Part shown: in pieces, positions 1 through 10,623 of the stretch | Numbering within the stretch: position 1 is the first letter of the stretch | How the letters are laid out: each line of letters starts with the position of its first letter | Assembly: GCF_040954645.1 (NCBI RefSeq) | Contig: NC_092809.1 | Coordinates: forward strand, 79,131,935 to 79,195,934 | Source of the DNA: Diabrotica undecimpunctata | Lineage: Eukaryota > Arthropoda > Insecta > Coleoptera > Chrysomelidae | Length of the DNA stretch: 64,000 bases | Direction: 5' to 3' | Program-made: the position numbers and the translations under genes | Notes under the pieces: generated by a model | What the model was told of the DNA's origin: nothing | The model's input: only the letters and a program-made list of their open reading frames with translations | Database searches by the model: none

Positions 1-24
1 AACTTCAGTAATAATAATTGACTT

Positions 25-130
25 ATCTTCTTCTTCTTCACTGGCTTTACAACTCGGGGTGAGTCTTCGCCGCATCCACTATCGCCCTCCATCCTTTACG
101 AAATTGAGTTGTTGCTGCCATCTATATCTT
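25..130 (-). pseudogene. 3' terminal fragment of an RTE-like LINE
   Basis: Read on the minus strand, this stretch encodes TTQFRKGWRAIVDAAKTHPE, then Leu and a stop (complement of 47-49), followed by a (GAA)n-like tail. A WRxIV...AKTHPEL C-terminus followed by GAA repeats is typical of RTE/BovB-type LINE ORF2 in insects. Only the last codons lie in the intact reading frame; upstream it decays. Other frames across this region look like chance. Confidence 0.6.
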
Positions 131-679
131 TGTGTACATCTCTACAACTTCACAAAATATTGTGTAGTAAAACCCTCAATATCTTGTGAATATTTAACGT
201 CAAAAAATAGGGTTAGTAGCAAAAACAATATTCTCCATCGGTCTGCGAATGGCAACACCAGCAATCTCCGTTTTGACTGATCATAGCGTATTACATACTC
301 CAGCCTTTGACGAAATTGCAACGCCTTTGAGTGTTATTAAGATTTTTTTAGAAGAATTGGTACGTATTTATTAAATTTATCGCTTAAAAGTTAAATAGTT
401 TTGGGTGTATTATCTTCTGTGGTATTAAATTTAAAATGTGGACTGAAGCTATTCCAGTTACAGCACAAGAGCTCGTCAGAGAATTAAACAAAAACGAAAA
501 TGAAAAAGGAATATTTCTAAAGAGCTGCTTTAAGCCATTTTTTAACTGTTTTTGGTAGGTTATCTATTTTGGCGCGTTTATCTAATACAGTAAGTAAGAA
601 ATAAATATCTACATGAAATAAATAAATTCGAGGAAAGTAGAAACAATATTTTTCATTATTAATTTATTATTTTTTTAGA
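131..679. other. Unassigned AT-rich stretch with two short open frames
   Basis: I recognise no family here. Two short plus-strand frames stand out. One starts at ATG 249 (MATPAISVLTDHSVLHTPAF...) and runs into a GTACGT that could be a splice donor near 360. The other starts at ATG 435 (MWTEAIPVTAQELVRELNKN...) and ends at the TAG near 557. No acceptor links them. They may be chance frames or bits of an old element or host exon. Confidence 0.25.
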
Positions 680-1270
680 GGCAAACAAAGAGGTGGAGAA
701 TTTCTACCAAGAAGTTAAGAAATCCAGAGAAACTATAAAGAATTATCCACAGTATTGCAGTAACAAAAAATGCTTACTTCTAGGTAAAACAACAAAAAAA
801 TTAAATAGATGGGCGGAATATTTCGAAGATCTATTAAATACAGACCAACAAGAGGAACTTGAGGGAAATGAGAATTGGCAAGAAGATGAAGAGCGGACGT
901 GCTAGGAACCAACTCTAAATGAAGTCAAAGAAATAATAAGAGACCTAAAAAATAACAAAAGTGCAGAAGTGGTATCCCAGCTGAGATTTTTAAGGAAGGT
1001 GTCGAAAGATCGAAGGAAAGGATATTTCGCTTGATACTAATAATTTGGCAAAAGACAGAAATGCCGAAATAATGAAATAGTGCTCTTATTTGTCCTAACT
1101 ATAAAAAATGAAAAATACTTGCAAAAATTATTAGGAAAAGATTAATAAAATATGAGAACAAAGTGATTGGAGAATACCAGGGAGGTTTTAGATCTGAAAG
1201 AACAACTACTGATCAAATAAGTATGTTTAAATTATTACAAAATAATGGCTACGAATAAAACTTAGAATTA
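680..1270 (+). pseudogene. RTE-like LINE, 5' portion, split by the BEL-like insertion
   Basis: The plus strand encodes the linker between endonuclease and reverse transcriptase of a LINE (VENFYQEVKKSRETIKN, then RWAEYFEDLLN), a stop at about 903, then EPTLNEVKEIIRDLKNNKSA and later GGFRSERTTTDQIS. RWxEYFxxLLN, LKNNKSxG and GFRxxRSTTDQ are landmark motifs of this LINE class. Several stops and frameshifts show it is dead. The frame resumes at 7730 after the LTR element (FIDFKQAYDSLNQTMLYEAM), so both parts are one gene copy cut by a later insertion. Confidence 0.8.
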
Positions 1271-1275
1271 CATAG

Positions 1276-2423
1276 TGTTGCAGTTTCGCAACTGTGTATA
1301 AACATTTATAAAATATTAACAGACTTTGTAGTAGTTTTGATTCTCCCCGTATATCAAGATTACAGCTTACAGCCCGTACAAAAATACATCTGTGTTAAGA
1401 ACTAATTTGCAAGACCAGCCATCTGCGAAATATCACCATAGGGGATGCATTTCATACACAATCAGAGTCGAACCACACACATGTGTATGGGCGTTTTGGA
1501 TTAAAGGTACCTGAGGACTTGTCATCGGTCCTTTGACCGAGGAAGTCGGTTTATGCAGAAAAGTTGCAATATGAATTTTGTGGTTCCTGGTGTACGTCGA
1601 TGAAGACGTCGTTGGTAATAGCGGTTCGTGCTATGATTTATGGGGTAAAGTACAAATTATACTATTTGTTGAAAAAATTACATTGCTGCATATATCAAGT
1701 ACGTGTACTTGGTATATAGATGTCATATTTGCTTGGAACTTTTTATCAGTTGTGCCGCGATCGCGATTGAACTTTATTGAGAACATTTTATTACCTTTAC
1801 GTAGATTTGTTTATTTTTTATATTCTAATAATAATTTTATTATATGTTTTGTATTATATCACAGCTTTTACGTGATGAGTTTAGTAATTGCATTAATTTT
1901 ATTATTAATTTAATGTGTATTTTATTACCGAGTATATTTTTGAGTTTATTAATATTTGTATTACGTTATTATATATTTCATTGAATTGTCTTTGATTGCA
2001 TTTTGTGTCTTTATTAACAAGGCTGATTAATGTTACCACCGATTATTTATACGTATCGATGTTTTTATTTTACTTTCTGAGATTTTAGTCTTTTGAGTGA
2101 TTGTCGCCTGTATACTTTTCTTATGTAAATTTATTCTAGGCTACAAATAAATATTGATTTTAACATATTTGTCACGTCGCAATTAATTTATAGCTCGTTA
2201 TAGTTTTATTATATTTTAACGTATGTATATTTGTCTTTGGCTTTTATTTAATTGCAAATAGAGTTTTATATAGTCCTTCGGCTTTCATTTTTTTTCTATT
2301 TTAATATACATACCTAATGCGAAAGGGGGAAACCAGCGAGTTCTGGATTGAACAGAATATCTTTTCTCTCTTTCTGATGACCCAATTGTTATATTGAGAT
2401 CATCGTATGTGCAGAACGCAACA
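1276..2423 (+). repeat. 5' LTR of the BEL-like element
   Basis: 1148 bp, TGTTGC...GCAACA, nearly identical along its length to 6556-7724. Visible differences are scattered substitutions and a few indels, the largest being 14 nt present only in the 3' LTR near 6751. By LTR logic it holds promoter and polyadenylation signals; I could not place them exactly. Confidence 0.93.
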
Positions 2424-2426
2424 TAA

Positions 2427-2445
2427 TGGTCCTTCGAGCCGGATT
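2427..2445 (+). promoter_or_regulatory. Primer-binding site matching tRNA-Tyr
   Basis: Three bases after the LTR lies TGGTCCTTCGAGCCGGATT. Its complement ends CCGGCTCGAAGGA+CCA, which is the 3' end of eukaryotic tRNA-Tyr as I know it (acceptor 5' strand CCTTCGA). Position and length fit a minus-strand primer site. Confidence 0.75.
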
Positions 2446-2529
2446 TTCTTCTTCTTTTTCTGTTTTTTTGTGTGTATTTGGGGTTCTCTGGTAGTAGATA
2501 CCCTTTTTCCATGTTCTTTTTCATGTGTA

Positions 2530-3845
2530 GTTGCGGTTTCCTTATGGTATGAGCCTTGTCGGTTATGATAACCAGTTAATATGTCGTTGCTTACGGTTTT
2601 CTTATGGTAGGGACCTTATCAATTATGATAACCATTTTATTTGTCTTGCTCACGGGTTCCTTATGGTAGTAGCCTAGTCGGTTGTGATAACTATTTGTTG
2701 GGGTATTTCTTTTAGCTGGAAAAGATACCCAGTCGTCTGCCGAAAGACGATACCTAGTCTGCCGAAAGACTATTTTGTTGTCGAGGTTCTCTTATGCTAG
2801 AGACCTTATTGCGGTTATCACAACCATATAGTCGGGTTTTCTTTTATCTGAAAAGTTGCCCAGTCTGCCGAAAGACATTTTACTTTTTACGTTGTACAAG
2901 GTTTATTTACTGTATACCTTTTTGCGGTTATCATAACTATATAGTCGGGTATTTCTTTTATGTAAAAAGATACCTACTCGTCTGCCGAAAGACGATACCT
3001 AGTCTGCCGAAAGACTATTTCTTCTTTACATTCTTTGTTTCAGGTGCTCTTCTGACAGAGACCTTCTTTTTGCGGTTGTTATAACCATTTATTGCATATT
3101 TCTTTTTTTTACACATTGCTTTCTCGAGGTTCTCTTCTGACAGAGGCCTTTTTTGCGGTTGATATACCCATTTACATTACGGTATATCTTTTATACTAAA
3201 AGATATCCAGTTGTCTGCAGAAAGACGATTTTGTACTTTACATTAATTTTCAAGGTGCTCTTTTTACAGAGACCTTTTTACGGTTTTTATAACCATTTTA
3301 CATTTAGACTCCTTTTATACTGAAAGATAACTAGTCTGTCGAAAGACTATTTCTTTTTTATATACTTTATTCAAGGTGCTCTAATGACAGAGGCCTTTTC
3401 CGGTGTTTTTATACCCATTTCTTTCTGATTTTTTCATAGTGCTTTTAGTGGAGTATTTCTTTTGTCTAAGCATATACTCAGTCTGCCGAAAGACATTCTT
3501 ACTTTTACTTGTTTAGGGTTTTCTTATGCTAAAGACCTTATTACGGTTAGTCTAACCATTTACATTGGGGTATTTATTTTATGAAAAAAGATACCCAGTC
3601 TGTAGAGACATTTCTTCTTTTGTATTCGTTAGTGTTTGTGAGGGTGAAAAAAGTATTTTCGGTTATTACAACCATTTTTTTGTTTAATTTTTCCTGATTG
3701 TAGGGACATTAGTAACAGATTGTAATCGTTTTATGTTGGGATATATCTTTTCCTTGATAAGATACCTGGTCTGTGGAGACTGTTCTTTTTTATTTTGTTT
3801 GTAGTTGTCTTATTATAGAGACCTGCTTTCGACTATTACAAGTAT
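2530..3845 (+). repeat. Tandem array of four alternating hairpin modules in the retroelement leader
   Basis: Four self-complementary motifs recur. A: GGTTATGATAACC-like (2561, 2621, 2680, 2813, 2926, 3074, 3157, 3282, 3402, 3545, 3661). B: AGGT-CTCT...AGAG-ACCT (2784, 3042, 3127, 3253, 3373, 3516). C: GGGTATTTCTTTT...AAAAGATACCC-like (2701, 2949, 3181, 3451, 3567, 3739). D: GTCTGCCGAAAGAC (2733, 2756, 2863, 2978, 3001, 3213, 3333, 3481, 3598, 3769). In complete units the order is A-C-D-B. The first 180 bp are three B-A units about 60 bp apart. Paired changes keep the stems: TCGTCT/AGACGA becomes TAGTCT/AGACTA, and GGGTAT/ATACCC becomes GAGTAT/ATACTC. There is no meaningful coding potential. 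Confidence 0.85.
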
Positions 3846-4914
3846 CTCTTTGGTTTGTTTCTGTGACAAATCCAGGGATTTACATTACTTTTACTCGTTC
3901 ACCATCTTTTTCTTTTTGTCTTGTCTCAAATTCAAGAGACGGTCTGCAAAGAATGATATTATTCGTCACTGTAATTGGATTGCAGAAAATGTTTCATTGG
4001 TCGATATTGATTATCTTTTGAAAGTTCGTCGTGAGTATTTACAGGTTGAATATGATAAATATGAATACGCACAGGATGCAATCAAGAATTTATTGGTAGA
4101 TTCCGCTGAAGATAGCGAGGATCGAAACATTGTAGATGATTTGTTTTGTAAGGCAATGGGAGTTATAATATGGGAGCCCGTCCTCTCATCCTTTACGTAT
4201 TATAAAGTAGGTAGTGCATCCCATTGTTCTTCTAGGTTACATGTGGGGGAAAGACCTTCCACACTTATTTCAGATTTATGCCATCTACTCAATGTAGTTA
4301 AATCTTCTCAAAATAATATGTCAAAAGACTCATCTTTTTCACAACCTCAACCTTCTTTCGAGACATCCACGTCTCAAATACCTCGTGTGATGGCGCCTAG
4401 TTCGTCAGGTCAGCTATCCTCGACTTTAGCTTATGTAGATACTGTCCGTAAGTCGTTACCTACGGGCCTTAGCAGTATTGCATATTCCCTTCCACCTGTT
4501 ACAATGGTAAATGATAGTGAGTCCTACGAGACTCGTGACGCTCATACAAACGCGAGTTCTTCTACGGGGCTATCCTTTAATGATGTACATCTCTCTGGGC
4601 CTCAGGTCCATTCTAATATTCAATCCTTGCCCAAAGATTTTTCTTTGCATGATTTCCATGATGGGGTGTCTGATGATGACGTCGCCGATACAGCTTCGCG
4701 GGGAGCTAACACCGATACACTTGCTCGATCGAAATCTTGGTATTGTGAGGCGAAATTCTTATCGTCTCGTGACAGAGACAATTCTAAAGAAGCTAATAAC
4801 TTAGATATTGCGACCATAATTGGGTCAAAAGTTCCTAGAGTGGCATTACACCTATCTCTAGATTTAGCATTCGGAGTACATCTGTTTAAAACGTACAACT
4901 ATCTTTCTAGTTAA
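3805..4914 (+). pseudogene. Fused gag-like and pol-like remnant of the BEL-type element
   Basis: A 369-codon open frame. Residues about 1-50 overlap the end of the hairpin array and look non-coding. Residues about 60-110 (DIDYLLKVRREYLQVEYDKY) resemble the helical N-terminus of BEL/Pao gag. A Ser/Thr-rich stretch follows. Near residues 290-325, VADTASRGANTDTLARSKSW matches the 'PAD-ASRG...L--S-LWW-GP-FL' segment between RNase H and integrase in BEL/Pao pol. Protease, RT core and most of RNase H are absent, so gag and late pol were joined by a large deletion or recombination. Assignment of the gag part is tentative; the ASRG part is better. Confidence 0.55.
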
Positions 4915-4973
4915 CGCCGAGTAAAGGCATTTGTATTTTGTTTCATCAGAAACGTTCGTAAAATCAAGCTGAA

Positions 4974-5260
4974 TTGCTTATTGTTCAAGACTTAAAAAGT
5001 CTCTCGTTTCCTCGTATATTGGAATCGTTGCCATCCGGTATTGCCAATCCGGATAATCAGTTGGATATTCCGAATTTATTTCCAGATGAAATTATTCACC
5101 GTGCGAAAGTTAGCGGTATGTTGAGGAATGCTACCATTCCTTATGCTCAAGAGCATCATTTTCTTCTTTCTTCGAACAATCTAGTTGCTTTAAAGATGTT
5201 TAAAACACACAAACGGTTGAGCCGTGTAAGGCCCCAAGGTACGTCCAATTGTAGACATCA
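4974..5260 (+). pseudogene. Integrase zinc-binding N-terminal remnant (BEL/Pao pol)
   Basis: The frame encodes IIHRAKVSGMLRNATIPYAQ, then EHHFLLSSNNLV, then THKRLSRVRPQGT. This parallels the BEL/Pao pattern 'GLLRVGGRL--A-I-Y--KHPILLP--H-LT-LI---H---H-GPQ'. The catalytic DDE core of the integrase is not visible downstream. A stop and frame change separate it from the preceding frame at 4914. From about 5260 to 6545 I see no further protein domains, only AT-rich sequence. Confidence 0.55.
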
Positions 5261-6545
5261 TTTCGGACTTAGTTGTTGCACATTTTATAATGTTGAGAGT
5301 CCCATCTATCATTGTGTTACCTATTCGAGATTTCTTTTTATTGCCATAGATTATGGAATATATTTTTTGCTTAAAGCTTACATAGCTTTATCTGAATATG
5401 TATTTGCGCCAAGTTATATTAAAATAACGGTTTTAACGTTTTAATAGTTAAGACATTTCTTGTAACATTGTACGAATTCTTTAAGGTTCAAAGAATTCTT
5501 TGAAGTCGCACCACTTTTGTTTTTCGTTCGTTTCAAAATTGCCTTTTTATGTAAAAAAAAGGCCTGGTTTATTAAATATTCTAATGTTCGTATTTTATCT
5601 ATTCTGTTTATCTCTTTATTTATCGTAATTCTGATTTATTCTTATTGACTAAGTCTACTCCTAGCTTAGAATTAGTCGCCGCTTTTTATCGAGAGGGAGC
5701 TAAGTCTCAACCTGAGATATAATTTGCTTATTGTTGTTCAAATTATCATAATTATCTTTTATGGATAAAGCTTATGGAAGAATATAGTTTCTTCGTTTTA
5801 CATTTTCGCATTTTCGTATGATTATGTCTGTCCAGGTAGATTGCTAATATCTAAGGACAGTGTTACAATTCATACGATATTTCTTTTGCCTTTGCTGCTT
5901 ATTCGTTTTGAATATTGTAGTGGCCATTCGGGCTACAATTATTCTGTTTATTTGTCCTTAATTTAGTTGTTGTTGCGGAGAACCATTTCCTTAGGTTTGT
6001 TAACCAGGATATTTGTCTTCTCCTAATTCTTTGCTATTCGAAAACTATTAAAAGGTTATTTGTAGTATTTATATTGAGTGCCGTCTCTCATCATGTGTCC
6101 GAGACATTCTGTCTTCTAATCATATACATCACTTTTCTTTCTTTCCTCGTTCTTTTTCATACGGTTCGGTTGGTTAACTGGTCCGTCCATGATATCCTGA
6201 GGATTCGCTGGAGTAGTCACATCTCGATGGCGTCAAGTTCATGTATTGTATCCTAGGATAATAGAGGAATGCACTTTCTATAAGAGAGGAAATCTGTTTT
6301 ATGTATAGTACTGATAATATGTATAATTGTAGTTATGTATATTTAGTATGTAGTTATGTATTTCTATTCTATTATCGTTTGATGTATAAGTTATTGTTCT
6401 TTGTACTCTTTTGTAAATGTATTTCTTCGTAGTATTGTAAGTGTGGCGTTCGTTTCGTAACAGAAGATGTGTTTACGGTTTCGTAATTTATATAATGCGT
6501 CGGGAGTACAAAGTACAGTTATGATTTATTGACACGTATGCCAAC

Positions 6546-6555
6546 GCGGGGAGAA
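6546..6555 (+). promoter_or_regulatory. Polypurine tract before the 3' LTR
   Basis: GCGGGGAGAA lies immediately upstream of the TGTTGC start of the 3' LTR, where the plus-strand primer of an LTR retroelement is expected. Confidence 0.6.
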
Positions 6556-7724
6556 TGTTGCAGTTTCGCAACTATGTATAAACATTTATAAAATATTAAC
6601 AGACTTTGTAGTAGTTTTGATTCTCCCCGTATATCAAGATTACAGCTTACAGCCCGTACAAAAATACATCTGTGTTAAGAACTAATTTGCAAGACCAGCC
6701 ATCTGCGAAATATCACCATAGGGGATGCGTTTCATACACAATCAGAGTCGAGTTTTATCTCTTAAACCACACACATGTGTATGGGCGTTTTGGATAAAAG
6801 GTACCTGAGGACTTGGCATCGGTCCTTTGACCGAGGAAGTCAGTTTATGCAGAAAAGTTGCAATATGAATTTTGTGGTTCCTGGTGTACGTCGATGAAGA
6901 CGTCGTTGGTAATAGCGGTTGGTGCTATGATTTATGGGGTAAAGTACAAATTATACTATTTGTTGCCAAAATTACATTGCTGCATATATCAAGTACGTTT
7001 ACTTGGTATACCTATAGATGTCATGTTTGCTTGGAACTTTTTATCAGTTGTGCCGCGATCGCGATTGAACTTTATTGGGAACATTTTATTACCTTTACGT
7101 AGATTTGTGTATTTTTTATATTCTAATAATAATTTCATTATTTTGTTTTGTATGTATATCACAGCTTTTACGTGATGAGTTTAGTAATTGCATTAATTTT
7201 ATTATTAATTTAATGTGTATTTTATTACCGAGTATATTTTTGAGTTTATTAATATTTGTATTACGTTATTATATATTTCATTGAATTGTCTTCGATTGCA
7301 TTTTGTGTGTCTTTATTAACAAGGCTGATTAATGTTACCACCGATTATTTATACGTATCGATGTTTTTATTTTACTTTCTGAGATTTTAGTCTTTTGAGT
7401 GATTGTCGCCTGTATACTTTTCTTATGTAAATTTATTCTTGGCTACAAATAAATATTGATTTTAACATATTTGTCACGTCGCAATTAATTTGTAGCTCGT
7501 TATAGTTTTATTATATTTTAACGTATGTATATTTGTCTTTGGCTTTTATTTAATTGCAAATAGAGTTTTATATAGTCCTTCGGCTTTCATTTTTTTCTAT
7601 TTTAATATACATACCTGATGCGAAAGGGGGAAACCAGCGAGTTCTGGATTGAACAGAATATCTTCTCTCTCTTTCTGATGACCCAATTGTTATATTGAGG
7701 TCATCGTATGTGCAGAACGCAACA
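6556..7724 (+). repeat. 3' LTR of the BEL-like element
   Basis: 1169 bp, TGTTGC...GCAACA, followed by the CATAG target duplication. Longer than the 5' LTR by small indels, including a 14-nt stretch near 6751 and a 4-nt one near 7012. Confidence 0.93.
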
Positions 7725-7729
7725 CATAG

Positions 7730-7845
7730 GTTATTTATCGATTTTAAACAAGCATATGACTCTCTAAATCAAACGATGCTATATGAGGCCATGAAAACAT
7801 TAGAAATATCAGAAAAGCTTATAAGGCCAGTGAGAATGACGAACA
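7730..7845 (+). pseudogene. RTE-like LINE, continuation after the BEL insertion
   Basis: FIDFKQAYDSLNQTMLYEAM is the reverse-transcriptase palm motif containing the first catalytic Asp. It continues the frame left at 1270. After the RMTN motif the LINE match is lost at about 7845, so the 3' end with YADD is deleted. Confidence 0.75.
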
Positions 7846-9265
7846 CGATGATAATTTTGTACTTAAAACTTCGGGAAATTAATAAACTTCCTACAAGACC
7901 TTTTGGAGATGAGTGAAAAAACTTGAGTTTTACCATAAAAATTAAACACGAATAATGATATGCTAGAAAACATTATTGATTCTGAAGAAAATGAAGGAGA
8001 TTGAACATTTTGAAGGAGAAGCTGGTGCTTGTGAGGAAATTTCAGATTTGGTTTTTTAAATTAAAGATTAAAATATTTAAAAATTGCTAAAAACATCGAG
8101 ATGTTCTACTTTAATTATTTATAACTTTAATAAAATTCAGTTTAAAGCAAAGTTTTAATGAAATAAAATAGCAACACTTAAATTTTCTATAAGATACGTC
8201 TGGTTTAAAATGTTTTAATTTATTAAATTTGATGCGACCAAAAAACAAGGAGGAAAAAAGCATTTTTTATACAATGTTTTTCAATCGCTTAGACTGCACT
8301 TAGGACCTTTATAATTCGCCTGAAAAACTTTCATAACTAAACATAATAAAACAGCATACTCAATAAAATTGATAAGAAATAGATTTCGCATAATAGTTTT
8401 GTAATCTACATTTTTTTTGTAATGATTTTTTTTTAAATCTTGCACAACAATAGGTAGACCATATAGAAGTTGGCCAAATTTTTACTTATATAAATACTTA
8501 GAAAATCTAACGTACTTTATGGAATTGAAATCGAAATATTTGGACGGCCTCACAAATGTTTTAAAATTATAAACAGTTTTATGGCTTATAAACAAATAGA
8601 ATCTCGATAACCATTAGCTTAAATTAAAATCAGAAACCGGCTTTAAAAAAGTCTTAGTAAGGTGTTTCTTATAAAAAAAAACGTTAAATTGCGAGTAGTG
8701 ATTCCTGAGATACAAGAGGTCAAAAGTTATATACAATAGGATGATAATCTTTAAATCATTACCTACTTATTTCGGAGGTCTTTCTAAAAAAATTAGGATG
8801 AAGAAAATTGAATTTCAAATATCAAATTCAGTATATGTAAAAAAAGAGGAATTTTCTTAGCTTCAAATAAAGCAATTTCCTTCGTTTTTAGTCCGGCGTA
8901 AATGTCATTGAATCTTTAAAAATCATACGAACAAACTGAATTTTTCTAAGAATGTTAATTTTGGGACCCCAAAAAATATTCAAAAAAGTTTTCCACTCCT
9001 CCTACCCTACCCTAATAATGTATCAATTCGACGGTAAAAATTCGGTATCTTTAATATTGATCCAATTGTCCTATCGACAAAACTTAAAAAACATCCTAAA
9101 GGTAAAGATAACATCGCTTTCTTATGCGATTTTTGCATTTCGTCTCAATTAAAATCAGTTTCTAATAAAGTGTTTAAAAAATAAACGTAGCGCGATTTTT
9201 GCCATTTTTACGATTCTCATGAGATCATCAAAATGATCACTTCAACACATCACTTCTCCATGAAC
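7846..9265. other. AT-rich non-coding stretch
   Basis: No protein domain, RNA gene, terminal repeat or tandem array recognised. Open frames are short and AT-driven. Confidence 0.5.
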
Positions 9266-9269
9266 CGGT

Positions 9270-9660
9270 CACTATGAAATTTTCATTCTTAAAGCTCAAT
9301 ATTCAAATGGTATGGCATGAAATTTCGGTTTTGATTTTTGTCAACAAATGTGAAGCATTTGAAATATGCTTAAAACGCCGAATTTAAACTTTCACTTGTT
9401 AACTGGTAACGCTTACGTTCAAAACATCCTGCAAGATCATGTTTTGCCATATGTTGGTTACATTGGATATGACAGATTCATCGAGATAATGCTCGATCGC
9501 ATGCCCGCATAGTCAGGAATTATCTTGATTAGGTCCAAATTCGAACTAAACCAACTAATACCTCACCAAAGCATTGGGTCATTAACTATAAAACTAACGG
9601 TTTGGGCGAGATTGCAAGTGGCGAATCGTTCAAACTCTTCTGTTGACCTGATTACGAACA
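9270..9660 (+). pseudogene. Tc1-like transposase, C-terminal half (inverted relative to the N-terminal half)
   Basis: Plus-strand reading gives MVWHEIS, then TGNAYVQNILQDHVLPYVGY, a frameshift, then DNARSHARIVRNYLDQVQIR. These are the hallmark central blocks of Tc1 transposases (MVWGGI; NILxDHVxPY; QDNARPHxA-VVR-FL) and include the second catalytic Asp. The final Glu block is not convincing. The matching N-terminal half lies on the opposite strand next door and the two halves converge tail to tail. Confidence 0.75.
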
Positions 9661-9668
9661 TCTGGCTT

Positions 9669-10143
9669 TTATAATAGGATTATGGCCTTATCGGAGAAAA
9701 GTACATTTTTCCAGTTGTCGATATGCCTCTGAATATATATTCTTGCAAATTTTGTACGACGAGCTTTATGATTTTGGAGAAAATGTGGAACTTTAGCAGG
9801 GCATCTAGGCGTTAAGTTTGCCTCTTCAAATCTTTGTCTTACTGTTTTTGAAATCACATTAACTTGTCCACATTAAGTAGCTCATTTCTGGGGTGCATCG
9901 ATGTCAATGAGCGATTTCGTGTAGAGTTAAGAACAAAAACGGTCATTAATTGCGGTTGTGCAGCTTAGGCGTTCTTGACCAGTCCTTCGTACAAAATTCC
10001 CTGTTAGTGTACCTTTTTAAAGTATTCAAAACTGTAGATTGACATTTCCTGAGACGTCGTGCGTTATCCTTTTGTGTATATCCGTTCTCGTACAAAATTA
10101 TAATCTGTGCTGCTTTGGCTTCATCGCAGGGTGGATTGGTCAC
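9669..10143 (-). pseudogene. Tc1-like transposase, N-terminal half
   Basis: Two open pieces. The first (10143 down to 9946) is a helix-turn-helix region (KAAQIIILYENGYTQKDNAR then STVLNTLKRY). The second (9857 down to 9669) reads ISKTVRQRFEEANLTPRCPA and ends NWKNVLFSDKA, which contains the first catalytic Asp (family form: DWKKVLFSDES). A frame change and stops lie between. The frame stops matching exactly where the inverted C-terminal half begins. Confidence 0.8.
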
Positions 10144-10407
10144 ATACTTGTCCTAAACATTGTTAAATCAAAAACAATATTGAATTAAACAAAAAACAAT
10201 CGAATTTCTATGGTTCTTTCTTTACGTGAAGACGGTTTTTATGATAAAATGCCCGAATGACACTAAACGCTGAATAAACGTCAAAATAAATTTCAAAATA
10301 TTTTAAAACGATTGCCAAAACATCAGCCAACTATATGAGCGACATCAGTAATCTAAAATTATTTTGAAATAATAGTGACTAAAAAAAAATTGGAAAATTA
10401 AAAAATA

Positions 10408-10432
10408 TTCGATATTTTTGTCCATAAGTGTA
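10408..10432 (-). repeat. Candidate terminal inverted repeat of the Tc1-like element
   Basis: The minus strand reads TA then CACTTATGGACAAAAATATC, a form common at Tc1/mariner ends (a GGACAAAAATA core next to a TA target). It sits about 290 bp upstream of the transposase start. I could not find the partner end, probably because of the inversion or decay. Confidence 0.45.
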
Positions 10433-10623
10433 TATTAATAAAACCTCAACTAAGTACTATTAGGAACTTGTTGCATAAAATATATTTGACGGCGTCTTAA
10501 TAGACTTTAAAATAACTTTCGAATAAAACGCCATAATCTTAATATCCTAAAATTATTGCATTTGACCCCCTAAACTCATTTTTAGCAATGTTTAAAATTT
10601 GTGAGTTGCTCCATATACGAGAA

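Larger units (their letters stand above)
1271..7729 (+). mobile_element. BEL/Pao-type LTR retrotransposon, internally deleted, with 5-bp TSD
   Basis: Two long direct repeats (1276-2423 and 6556-7724) begin TGTTGC and end GCAACA. They are flanked by CATAG on both sides (1271-1275 and 7725-7729). Removing the element and one CATAG restores the host LINE reading frame. The internal part has a primer-binding site, a hairpin-rich leader, a fused frame with gag-like and pol-like segments, and a purine tract before the 3' LTR. Protease and the catalytic reverse transcriptase core are missing, so this copy cannot mobilise itself. BEL/Pao assignment rests on the ASRG and integrase zinc-binding segments described below and on the 5-bp duplication. 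Confidence 0.85.

Noticed and set aside
2530..3845. CRISPR-like appearance (short palindromic repeats at intervals)
   Set aside because: The spacers are themselves other hairpin repeats, the repeats vary, the context is an LTR retroelement in a eukaryote, and there are no cas genes.
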